This document shows positions 1 to 6,948 of a stretch of DNA of 24,521 nt, one piece after another. This DNA comes from Bacillota bacterium (GTDB lineage: Bacteria > Bacillota > Bacilli > Alicyclobacillales > SLC66). Position 1 is the stretch's first letter. The number at the start of each line of letters is the position of its first letter. A model generated the notes under the pieces. That model searched no databases, was not told the origin of the DNA, and was given only the letters and a program-made list of their open reading frames with translations. The translations under genes were made by a program, and so were the position numbers. The stretch is from contig JAKACU010000020.1 in NCBI GenBank assembly GCA_021821185.1, positions 1 to 24,521 on the forward strand, read 5' to 3'.

Positions 1-1302
1 GCGGCTAAGGCTGAATTTACAACATCTGTTCAAGGAAACGATATCGTTATTGGTGCCCCAATCAATGTAAATGGTCACATGGCTTATTATGCCGATGTTA
101 CCATATCGCTTGGCCAAGATTTAGTTGTAGCTCAGGAGTTATTGTGGCAAACTTTGCTGACGGGTCTTGCGGCGGTTGTTGTAATGGCACTTGTCTTGTG
201 GTTCATGATTTCTCGTCTTGTCTCACGACCGCTCTTGGTTCTCATTAAGCAGACAAAGCGTATCGCTGATGGCGTCTTTGATATTGGACTCACGTCATCT
301 GTGGATAGAAAAGATGAAATTGGACAATTGATGCGGGCATTTCACAGTATGGCGACAAGTCTCCAGACAATCGTTGGTGGCATTGTTGGTGCCGCTTCGG
401 AGCTTAGTGCAGCATCGCAACAGCTTGTCGCCACTTCAGATGAAACGGCTCATGGTGCTAATGAGGTTGTAAATGTGATTGGAAATGTATCGAGTCGCTT
501 AACAAGTCAACTTTCGAAATCCCTTGAGTCGGCTGATGCGATGTCCTTAGTAGCAAATGAAATTGACTCGATTGTCAAAACAACGATGGAGGCCGTGGAT
601 GCTTCTCATCAATCACTCAAAAAGGCACAAGAAGGCAGCATGACCTTGGAAGGCATTGCATCGCAGATGGTAGCGATCAATCAAACGACGAGCAAGACAT
701 TAGAAGCTAACGAACAACTTTTGGTTCGTTCTCAACAAATTGAAGCTATTACAGGACAAATTCATGAAATCGCAAGACGCACCAATTTGTTGGCATTAAA
801 TGCTTCGATAGAAGCTGTGAGAGCTGGGGAGCACGGTCGAGGGTTTGGTGTCGTAGCAAGCGAGGTGACCACGCTTGCCGATCACACTAAGGAATTGGTT
901 GAGCAAATTTCGAAGGTGGTTCATCAGGTGCAAGTCGATATTCGAGATTCGATGAAACTTGCCCTGGAGGCCAATAACTCCGTTGAATCGGGACTTCACA
1001 CTATCGTTCAAACGACAGATGTGTTTCGGGGAATTGCCACATTGACGGGTTCCGTCGCTAGCCAAATTACGTCTTGTGCTACATCGATGGAAAGAATTGC
1101 AGATCATTCCCGGCAAGTCAAGGTGGCACTTCACGATATGACAGAAACTACAAATAGTTCTTCGGTGGAAATCTCAGATGTTACTGAGTATGCACATCGT
1201 CAATTAAGTACTGTTGAAGAAATCCATGGATTCGCCAATCACTTGCGTGACATGGCGTTCGAGTTACACAAGGTTGTCGCTAATTTTACGTCACATGAAT
1301 AG
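1..1302 (+). CDS. Methyl-accepting chemotaxis protein, 5' end outside window
   Basis: The reading frame is open from base 1, so the first 26 visible codons belong to the gene and the true start lies upstream. The visible 433 residues hold the end of an extracytoplasmic sensor region, one membrane helix (about residues 47-70), a HAMP domain (about 71-126) and a long coiled-coil signalling domain. The hairpin tip that contacts CheA and CheW is intact: NLLALNASIEAVRAGEHGRG begins near residue 262 and is followed by a GVVASEV stretch. Receptors of this type sit in the inner membrane and control CheA autophosphorylation. No CheR-binding pentapeptide is visible at the C terminus (ends TSHE). The last part of its sensor region (PINVNGHMAYYADVTISL) matches the same place in the gene at 3867-5009, so the three receptor genes here are paralogues. 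The ligand cannot be read from the sequence. Confidence 0.93.
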   Translation, partial: AAKAEFTTSVQGNDIVIGAPINVNGHMAYYADVTISLGQDLVVAQELLWQTLLTGLAAVVVMALVLWFMISRLVSRPLLVLIKQTKRIADGVFDIGLTSSVDRKDEIGQLMRAFHSMATSLQTIVGGIVGAASELSAASQQLVATSDETAHGANEVVNVIGNVSSRLTSQLSKSLESADAMSLVANEIDSIVKTTMEAVDASHQSLKKAQEGSMTLEGIASQMVAINQTTSKTLEANEQLLVRSQQIEAITGQIHEIARRTNLLALNASIEAVRAGEHGRGFGVVASEVTTLADHTKELVEQISKVVHQVQVDIRDSMKLALEANNSVESGLHTIVQTTDVFRGIATLTGSVASQITSCATSMERIADHSRQVKVALHDMTETTNSSSVEISDVTEYAHRQLSTVEEIHGFANHLRDMAFELHKVVANFTSHE

Positions 1303-1342
1303 GTGTAAATTACCCATTCGCCTCACCCAATCCTTGTCTTGA

Positions 1343-1370
1343 TTGACAAACTTTTAGACTGACATATACT
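1343..1370 (+). promoter_or_regulatory. Sigma-A type promoter of the second receptor gene
   Basis: A perfect -35 hexamer TTGACA (1343-1348) is followed after 16 bases by TATACT (1365-1370). The predicted transcript starts near 1377, about 50 bases before the GTG start at 1429. No sigma-D motility promoter motif was noticed here, so this receptor-like gene appears to be under housekeeping control. Confidence 0.7.
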
Positions 1371-1380
1371 TAGTCTAAAA
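1352..1380. promoter_or_regulatory. Inverted repeat over the promoter, candidate operator
   Basis: TTTTAGACT (1352-1360) and AGTCTAAAA (1372-1380) form a perfect 9-base inverted repeat with an 11-base spacer. It covers the promoter spacer, the -10 box and the expected start point. A repressor bound here would block transcription. The TTAG...CTAA arms and the spacing resemble the operators of XylR-type ROK repressors, and a ROK gene lies next to the regulated gene. That link is inferred. Confidence 0.5.
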
Positions 1381-1428
1381 TCAGTCGATTTTGAGGCGCC
1401 AGGCAAGGTCGAGGCGGAGGGAAGGTAT

Positions 1429-2553
1429 GTGCCTCTTTATAAGAAGCTTATCGTACTTGTAAGTACGATTTTATTTCTCATTCTTTCAGTCACCCTCGCT
1501 ATTGTTTATGACGAAAGTCAAAGTATGATGGTGGATCAAGCGAAGAAGAAAGCGCTATCTGTGATTCTGACGGTTGATTCTGCGTTGCAAAGTAATATAT
1601 CGCCATATCAAATGCAGGACATTGTTGTGTACTTAAAGCGACAAGATACACAGATTCATCGCTTTGATCTTCAGCGGATACCTGATACGACACATAAAAA
1701 TGGTGTCGTAGTCACCAAAATTATCGGACATCTTCTTGATCTTACGACTACCGTGCAAGTAAGTCGTCATACGGTGTACTTGGCGCATATGCAGATATCC
1801 ATTGCACGCGATATGGCGCTCATTAGATCATTATTGCTGCGCGTACTAGGGGTTGGTTTGGTGGCTATGGTTGTAGCCGTAGCATTTTTGTGGTTTTTCT
1901 CTAAACGCCTTTTGTCCAACCCACTCACGGCTATAGCTAGTGCTGCACAAGATATCGCTCGCAGGCATGCTTTTGGGCATGTTGAAACAGAGGCATTGCG
2001 TCGTGATGAGGTGGGTATGTTAGCGCGGGGCTTTGTCTCGATGGAACACAGTTTAGAGAGCCTTATCGAAGGAATTTCTCGGGCGCTCTCGCTCATTACG
2101 GCCTCTTTTGAAGATTTGCAAACACAATCTCAACGTACGCTCGACGGTGTGCACAATGTTTCTAAGGTTCTGAGAGATTTATCACTAAAAGATGAGGGAT
2201 CCTTGTTACGCTTACAAGTGATGTTTGAAACGACATCCGAAGTAAGGGTTCTTTTTGACAGTCTGCATGCTTTGGAACCACAATGTACCACACTCAATGA
2301 GGCTTATGAAGCGCAACCTGACATGGTTATCGCCATTGAAGATGCCTTGCAAAAGATGCTAACCTCTTTACAAGACATGTACGAAGATATGATGCAAACC
2401 GCGCTCGATGTGGGACAAGTTAGTGATACCGTGAGTGAACAACTTCGTGCGGTTCAACGTGTGAACCAATCAGCTGCGTTGTTGCATCAAATGGCGATGG
2501 AATTACGTCAGCTTATCTCTTCTTTTGAAGTGGAAGGCGATCTGGAACTATAA
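1429..2553 (+). CDS. Chemoreceptor-like membrane protein lacking the signalling tip
   Basis: The product has 374 residues. GTG at 1429 is chosen because GGAGGG (1415-1420) lies 8 bases upstream and the product begins MPLYKKL, matching MSLYKKL of the paralogue at 3867. It has a membrane helix at about 8-26, an extracytoplasmic sensor region at 27-133, a second helix at 134-157 and HAMP at 158-212 (RRDEVGMLARGF). The cytoplasmic part after HAMP is only about 160 residues, against about 305 in the neighbouring intact receptor. The NLLALNA...EAxRAGE tip is absent, although the last segment (LLHQMAMELRQLISSF) still resembles the end of a chemoreceptor. The sensor region is also about 20 residues shorter than in the 3867 paralogue. 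CheA/CheW contact is therefore unlikely. It may pair with the intact receptor or serve another role. Its stop overlaps the end of the convergent ROK gene by 6 bases. Confidence 0.8.
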   Translation: MPLYKKLIVLVSTILFLILSVTLAIVYDESQSMMVDQAKKKALSVILTVDSALQSNISPYQMQDIVVYLKRQDTQIHRFDLQRIPDTTHKNGVVVTKIIGHLLDLTTTVQVSRHTVYLAHMQISIARDMALIRSLLLRVLGVGLVAMVVAVAFLWFFSKRLLSNPLTAIASAAQDIARRHAFGHVETEALRRDEVGMLARGFVSMEHSLESLIEGISRALSLITASFEDLQTQSQRTLDGVHNVSKVLRDLSLKDEGSLLRLQVMFETTSEVRVLFDSLHALEPQCTTLNEAYEAQPDMVIAIEDALQKMLTSLQDMYEDMMQTALDVGQVSDTVSEQLRAVQRVNQSAALLHQMAMELRQLISSFEVEGDLEL

Positions 2554-3744
2554 GGCTTCTTGGGGAGCGGCAAATAACGTATGATCCACGACAATTAATG
2601 CAGCCCCTACGGCGGCTGCGTCGTTAGCTGCGATGGTCAACGTAATATCCTTATTTTCAAGTAAGGCACGATGCTGTAAGACCCGTTCCACTTCTGGCAA
2701 AATGAAGGTGGCAGCTCGTGACAGGTAACCGCCTATCGTGACTTGCTCTGGATTTAAACCGTTGACGATATTCGCGATGCCGACGCCAAGGTACTGCCCA
2801 AGACTGTGAAAGGCGCGGATATACGCACGATTATCATGCTGAGCTTCGTATAGGATGTGTTCAACCACCGTCGTATCGCCAGTGATCGGAGGCAAACTGG
2901 CTCCGGACTCACGAATGTAGCGCACCAGGCTTCGCTCTGAGGCGTATTCTTCCCAGCAACCATAGTTGCCACAAGCGCATTCAAAACCCATCGCAGAGAT
3001 CGTCATATGTCCAAATTCCCCAGCTAGTCCACCACTTCCGCGATAGAGCTTTCCATCTACGATTAATCCGACGCCAATACCAATCCCGACTTGTACATGA
3101 ACAAGATTCTTCACACGATTGCTTCTTCGTGTAAATTCGCACCAAGCTCCGCAGTTGGCGTCATTATCAACGAAAATAGGCACAGCTAATCTTTCTTGCA
3201 AATCAGATAAAAAATCCCAATTAGAGATATGGATATTTGGAAGATAGTATACCGTTCCTGTGGTGAAGTTGACGATACCTGGCAAAGAAATTCCTACTCC
3301 AGCGATACCATAAGGACTTTTTGGAACTGAACGTATGGCTGTATCAACTTCTAACTTAATAACATCGATGAGATGTTCTTTATAGTTTTGTTCATCATCC
3401 AATACGCTGATTGGCGTGCTTCGTTTATAAATGATTTCCCCGCGCGTGTTAGCGGCAATGGTTGTCATTTGTGAAATTTGTACATCGACACCTATGGCAA
3501 ACGTAGCATTAGCGTTGAATTTTAAGAGTACTGGCTTGCGCCCACCACTTGACGAACCATAACCGATCTCTTCGACAAGTTGTTCTTTGATCAAATCATC
3601 GACAAGGTAGGATACCGTTGCTTTATTGAGTCCTGTGATTTGGGCAATGTCAATACGGGATGTGGTTCGTTTGTCGCGAATCACATGAAGGACAGTAGCT
3701 CGATTGATTTTTCGCATCGTTGCCGCATCAACATTGGCATTCAT
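2548..3744 (-). CDS. ROK-family transcriptional repressor (XylR/NagC type)
   Basis: The product has 398 residues. The N-terminal winged helix-turn-helix (about 15-60) contains TTSRIDIAQITGLNKATVSY. The ROK sugar-kinase-like fold follows, with the VDNDANCGAW segment near 192-201 and the zinc motif CACGNYGCWE (C256, C258, C263), with H246 as the probable fourth ligand. Proteins of this family bind operators and release them on binding a sugar or sugar phosphate. ATG at 3744 is preferred because GAGG lies 8 bases upstream. An in-frame TTG at 3792 has no such site. The gene lies between two receptor paralogues and is divergent from the one at 3867, with inverted repeats at both receptor promoters. 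No sugar operon is visible nearby, so the inducer is unknown. Confidence 0.92.
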   Translation of the reverse strand: MNANVDAATMRKINRATVLHVIRDKRTTSRIDIAQITGLNKATVSYLVDDLIKEQLVEEIGYGSSSGGRKPVLLKFNANATFAIGVDVQISQMTTIAANTRGEIIYKRSTPISVLDDEQNYKEHLIDVIKLEVDTAIRSVPKSPYGIAGVGISLPGIVNFTTGTVYYLPNIHISNWDFLSDLQERLAVPIFVDNDANCGAWCEFTRRSNRVKNLVHVQVGIGIGVGLIVDGKLYRGSGGLAGEFGHMTISAMGFECACGNYGCWEEYASERSLVRYIRESGASLPPITGDTTVVEHILYEAQHDNRAYIRAFHSLGQYLGVGIANIVNGLNPEQVTIGGYLSRAATFILPEVERVLQHRALLENKDITLTIAANDAAAVGAALIVVDHTLFAAPQEAL

Positions 3745-3769
3745 CAGGTACACCTCGGTTACGACAAAA

Positions 3770-3789
3770 CAACCATAGTTCGATGGTTG
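3770..3789. promoter_or_regulatory. Inverted repeat upstream of the ROK gene, candidate operator
   Basis: CAACCAT (3770-3776) and ATGGTTG (3783-3789) form a perfect 7-base inverted repeat with a 6-base spacer. It lies between the ROK start codon (3744) and a TATAAT box read on the - strand (3799-3804), so it sits about where transcription of the ROK gene should begin. This suits autoregulation. The arms differ from those of the repeat at 1352-1380, so the two need not bind the same protein. Confidence 0.4.
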
Positions 3790-3798
3790 CAAAGAGCC

Positions 3799-3818
3799 AT
3801 TATATAGCCTACTATAAT
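3799..3818. promoter_or_regulatory. Divergent -10 boxes for the ROK and third receptor genes
   Basis: A TATAAT reads on the + strand at 3813-3818, about 48 bases before the ATG at 3867. Another TATAAT reads on the - strand at 3804-3799, about 54 bases before the ROK ATG. Neither has a convincing -35 at standard spacing. The boxes are only 8 bases apart, so RNA polymerase could probably not occupy both at once. Confidence 0.4.
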
Positions 3819-3866
3819 GTTAAAATTAGGTTTGTTCAAGGGAAACGGCGAAAGGACGGCCTTGTC

Positions 3867-5009
3867 ATGTCGCTGTATAAGAAGCTCGTCTTGACGGTAG
3901 GTTTTTTGTGCCTTGTTATCCTTTCGTTAACTCTATTTACCGTGTATGAGACAACGCGGACTATGATTATCGATCAAGCTCAGCAAAAAGCGATATCCGT
4001 TATCAAAACGATCGATTCAGCACTCGAAAGTGGTATACCTGATTTTGAATTTGAATCGATTTTATTGCATTTAAAAGCGCAGGATCACGATATTCGAGCA
4101 TTTGATATTTATAAACTCACAGGTTATTTGTATGATATAGCCTCCACCGATAAGAAACGCATAGGCTCCCAAGCGACGCCTGATAGTAAGCTTGCTGTAG
4201 AACGCAATACCGTGATAACGAATGCAAGTGGACAGACACTGCGCATCGTGGCTCCTATACATGTCAATGGACAGACGGTGTATGCGGCGAGCGTGACCTT
4301 TTCCCTTGTGAGCGATATGCGTGTCATTAGTAAACTTATGACTGATGTCCTTGGTATCGGACTTTTAGCAGTTGTGGTAGCGCTTACCCTTATCGGGGTA
4401 TTCGTTCGACGACTCGTATCGCGGCCTATCCTTGCCATGGTGGACACTGTGCGTGATGTGGCATCAGGGAAACTCGTGACTGATTTGCATCCTTATTGCG
4501 ATCGAAACGATGATATCGGAGACTTGGCGAGAAATATCGATGTGATGGTTACCACGCTTAATGAGTTGATTTCAGGCATTGCGTTGACTTCTTCAGAGAT
4601 GTCGACATCCTTCTCCAAACTCGTTGTACAAGGCGATCAAACGGTTCGCGGTGCCCTGCATATTGCCGATGTCCTTGGTCATGTAGAACATAATATCACT
4701 GTGAACAAACAGGTGACGGCACAGGCTATTGTTGAAATAAGGCAAATCCTTGCTGTGATGCAAGATGTTTGCAAAATGTCATCTATTGGGGACCGAGTTG
4801 ATATCATTCAGGTAAAGAATACGATTGCTTCTCTTGAACATCATCTAGCGCCCATTATGGATCGAACATCGGAAATGAACACAGCACTTAGCGCCATCGG
4901 TGCCACGGATGAAGGTCAGCTCAAAAGCATGGAAAAAGTACGGAATTTAGCACAACAGCTAAGCCAAATGGCGTTGACTATGCGAGATTTGCTTGTACAA
5001 CGCGGATAA
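3867..5009 (+). CDS. Chemoreceptor-like membrane protein lacking the signalling tip (paralogue)
   Basis: The product has 380 residues. ATG at 3867 is chosen because the product then begins MSLYKKLVL, matching the paralogue at 1429. The frame is open further upstream, but that stretch has no receptor-like sequence. It has a membrane helix at about 8-26, a sensor region of about 130 residues, a second helix at 160-180 and HAMP at 181-234 (RNDDIGDLARNIDVM). A helical segment of about 145 residues follows and ends in LAQQLSQMALTMRDLL, which resembles the closing helix of chemoreceptors. The CheA/CheW-binding tip is missing, as in the 1429 gene. The sensor segment IHVNGQTVYAASVTFSLVSD closely matches the intact receptor at the window start. 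Transcription probably starts from the divergent region shared with the ROK gene. Confidence 0.8.
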   Translation: MSLYKKLVLTVGFLCLVILSLTLFTVYETTRTMIIDQAQQKAISVIKTIDSALESGIPDFEFESILLHLKAQDHDIRAFDIYKLTGYLYDIASTDKKRIGSQATPDSKLAVERNTVITNASGQTLRIVAPIHVNGQTVYAASVTFSLVSDMRVISKLMTDVLGIGLLAVVVALTLIGVFVRRLVSRPILAMVDTVRDVASGKLVTDLHPYCDRNDDIGDLARNIDVMVTTLNELISGIALTSSEMSTSFSKLVVQGDQTVRGALHIADVLGHVEHNITVNKQVTAQAIVEIRQILAVMQDVCKMSSIGDRVDIIQVKNTIASLEHHLAPIMDRTSEMNTALSAIGATDEGQLKSMEKVRNLAQQLSQMALTMRDLLVQRG

Positions 5010-5022
5010 GAACAATCTGGAT

Positions 5023-5061
5023 AAAAACCAACCAGGTAGTATCCATCTCGCTACCTGGTTG
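5023..5061 (-). terminator. Rho-independent terminator of the small - strand gene
   Basis: CAACCAGGTAG (5029-5039) and CTACCTGGTTG (5051-5061) form an 11-base perfect stem with an 11-base loop. Read on the - strand, the stem is followed by TTTTT (5027-5023). This marks it as the terminator of the gene at 5078-5395. The hairpin may also slow transcription arriving from the receptor gene on the other strand, but there is no T run on that side. Confidence 0.8.
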
Positions 5062-5077
5062 CACCATGGATTTAATT

Positions 5078-5395
5078 TTACCAATACAGACCAGGGCGCA
5101 TGCCATATACGCCGAGCATAGCGCCATAGGGGATAAAGAGGCCTGGTGCAGGTGGTATGAATGGACCAGGGAAAAATTGCAATATAGGATCCTGCGCTTC
5201 TACGTCTGGGGCATTGGGTAGTACTTCAATTTCATTGTCCTGCTTCTCGTTTAACGACGAAAGTTGTACAGCATGGGCCAATAAAATGCCGTGTTCTAGA
5301 ATATGGGACACAAGCCCGTGATGTGTTCCATATAAAGATTCGCAGCGAATCCACTGACCGTGATATTGCTGCATTGTGGTTGTATTAAATTCCAT
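5078..5395 (-). CDS. Small protein of unknown function, Pro/Gly-rich C terminus
   Basis: The product has 105 residues and is not recognised. ATG at 5395 is chosen because AGGGGGT lies 8 bases upstream. The TTG two codons earlier would be too close to that site. Residues 10-50 (QYHGQWIRCESLYGTHHGLV and on) look like a short beta-rich domain. An acidic linker follows. The last 35 residues are rich in Pro, Gly, Phe and Tyr and end in RPGLYW. That composition is reminiscent of small spore-coat or surface proteins of Bacilli, but this is only an impression. It has its own terminator and lies 89 bases behind the membrane protein gene on the same strand. Confidence 0.65.
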   Translation of the reverse strand: MEFNTTTMQQYHGQWIRCESLYGTHHGLVSHILEHGILLAHAVQLSSLNEKQDNEIEVLPNAPDVEAQDPILQFFPGPFIPPAPGLFIPYGAMLGVYGMRPGLYW

Positions 5396-5484
5396 AGACA
5401 ATAACCCCCTACATAGGTTTTTCGTCTATACGATACGAATGATCAGGGCGAAGTTCCTGTGCTAGAGCCCGGATGACGCATGCT

Positions 5485-6819
5485 TTATTGGATTTTTCTA
5501 GGGGAGCTTGTCTTAGCTACCAAAAAAGAAATAATAAAGATGAGAGCGAATGTTCCCGCAGTTGTTCCACCTATACCGAGTAGTATAGTGGCTAGTGCAA
5601 AATACATGCCGGATTGCATAAGGAAAAATGATACGGCCATGAGCGATACGCCAAGTACAGAACCGATCACTTGCCACAGGGACAAAGGGCCAAGCGGTTT
5701 TTTTTGCAAAAGGAGAGGGAAAAACGTATGACCGATGCCATAGGCTAGCGTCGTGATCCATCCCAAAAAAAGCAGGTGTAACATAAATGGTGAAAAAGGG
5801 TCCCATCCACTAACGAGAAAAAGACCAAACACAAACGCGAACACCCAACTTGCAAACCAACTGAAAGCGATTGTATGAGTTATGCCGCGAAATGCACGAT
5901 GCATTGGAAGTAGATACAGTGAAGAAAACCAGAGAAACGATACGCCTAGCATACGTAAACCAATGTCCATGATCATGCCGGGTCCATAGGCTCCGATTGT
6001 TGCCATCAACGTGCCAACAAGCCAGATTACTTGTCCTGCAGATGCTTGCCATCTTTTTATAACGCCATAGCGTGCATATCGCGGGTATAGATGTAAGGAG
6101 ACAGCCAACACAGTGCCAGCGATCCAGCCGAAAAAAACGAGAATCAAAACAGGTTGTGGCGGCAAAGAACCTGGATTAAAGGAGCCTGTGATAGTATCGA
6201 TAAAGGCGATAAGCATTCCAATAATAAAAATCATCAGCGAGATGTCTGTTCCACGACGAGCAATTCGATCTGTCTGTTTGGATTGCGATGAACGACCAAA
6301 AAACTCTTTAATAAAAAATGTTTGCGAAAGTTCAACAGTACGCTGCGCAGCCTCTGGCGTTGCTTGTACAAGTGGGTTTTGTGCCCGTTGTTTTCGCGAA
6401 AAAAACACAGATGTCAAGATATTGCCCATAAAAAACAAAGGGGCCATAAATTGACAAAAAGTTCCAATAATAAGTACTAACTGTGTATGGTCGATAGCGG
6501 TCCATGAAATGAGGATGATGCCAAGTTCAGCGAAAAGGAAATGAAGCCATCCGAAGACAGGATAGTGCATCTTAAGTCCAGCAAATAATGCTAAAATAGC
6601 ATACGTCATTCCATAGATCAGCATAGTTAACCAACCGAATGGATTGATCTCTGCGTGAATGGGTAATAAAACACTAGCGAACGAAAGATTAATGGCCATC
6701 GTTGCGCCGAGGACAACACCAATTGTAAAATGAAGAAATGCGAAGAGGATAAAAACAGTAGGTAATAGATCGGGGTGAAAGCTATACTTTGATAGATTTT
6801 TTATGTTCCCCGTCTGCAT
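5485..6819 (-). CDS. Polytopic membrane protein, NnrS/oxidase subunit I-like pattern
   Basis: The product has 444 residues from ATG 6819, with about 12 predicted membrane helices and many histidines. No family is assigned firmly. The pattern H-x(4-6)-G-W-x-T-x(3)-Y-G occurs twice: H55 with GW at 62-63 and YG at 69-70, and H348 with GW at 353-354, YG at 360-361 and H364. A third GW at 231-232 is followed by H243 (SLHLYPRY). Such spaced histidines with GW are typical of haem- or copper-associated membrane proteins such as NnrS and oxidase subunit I relatives. Metal or haem binding is inferred. The start is uncertain: the ATG at 6819 has GGGGG 11-15 bases upstream, and a GTG at 6867 would add 16 residues without a clear ribosome site. 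Confidence 0.7.
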   Translation of the reverse strand: MQTGNIKNLSKYSFHPDLLPTVFILFAFLHFTIGVVLGATMAINLSFASVLLPIHAEINPFGWLTMLIYGMTYAILALFAGLKMHYPVFGWLHFLFAELGIILISWTAIDHTQLVLIIGTFCQFMAPLFFMGNILTSVFFSRKQRAQNPLVQATPEAAQRTVELSQTFFIKEFFGRSSQSKQTDRIARRGTDISLMIFIIGMLIAFIDTITGSFNPGSLPPQPVLILVFFGWIAGTVLAVSLHLYPRYARYGVIKRWQASAGQVIWLVGTLMATIGAYGPGMIMDIGLRMLGVSFLWFSSLYLLPMHRAFRGITHTIAFSWFASWVFAFVFGLFLVSGWDPFSPFMLHLLFLGWITTLAYGIGHTFFPLLLQKKPLGPLSLWQVIGSVLGVSLMAVSFFLMQSGMYFALATILLGIGGTTAGTFALIFIISFLVAKTSSPRKIQ

Positions 6820-6901
6820 GTAGATTGTCGCCCCCGATTTTGTGGCTGAATTGTCATGATTGACCACAGTATATCATAGCTCAGGTTTTACTTTTGTGAT
6901 G

Positions 6902-6917
6902 TTTGTCATGCGACAAA
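6902..6917. promoter_or_regulatory. Palindrome in divergent intergenic region, candidate operator
   Basis: TTTGTC (6902-6907), ATGC, GACAAA (6912-6917) is a perfect 6-4-6 palindrome. It lies between the divergent membrane protein and c-di-GMP genes. The 16-base size and 4-base spacer match the geometry of Crp/Fnr-family sites, although the bases are not the Fnr consensus. It could serve either gene. Confidence 0.4.
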
Positions 6918-6948
6918 TGGCTCTTGTTTTTTAGAGTAAGAACATGTA

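Noticed and set aside
3720..3866. Upstream extension of the third receptor-like gene
   Set aside because: The extra 49 codons cover the divergent promoter region and read antisense into the ROK gene. The family start MSLYKKL is at 3867.
1..5009. Possible mobile or phage origin of the receptor cluster
   Set aside because: No transposase, integrase, terminal repeats or target duplications are visible, and base use looks like the rest of the window.
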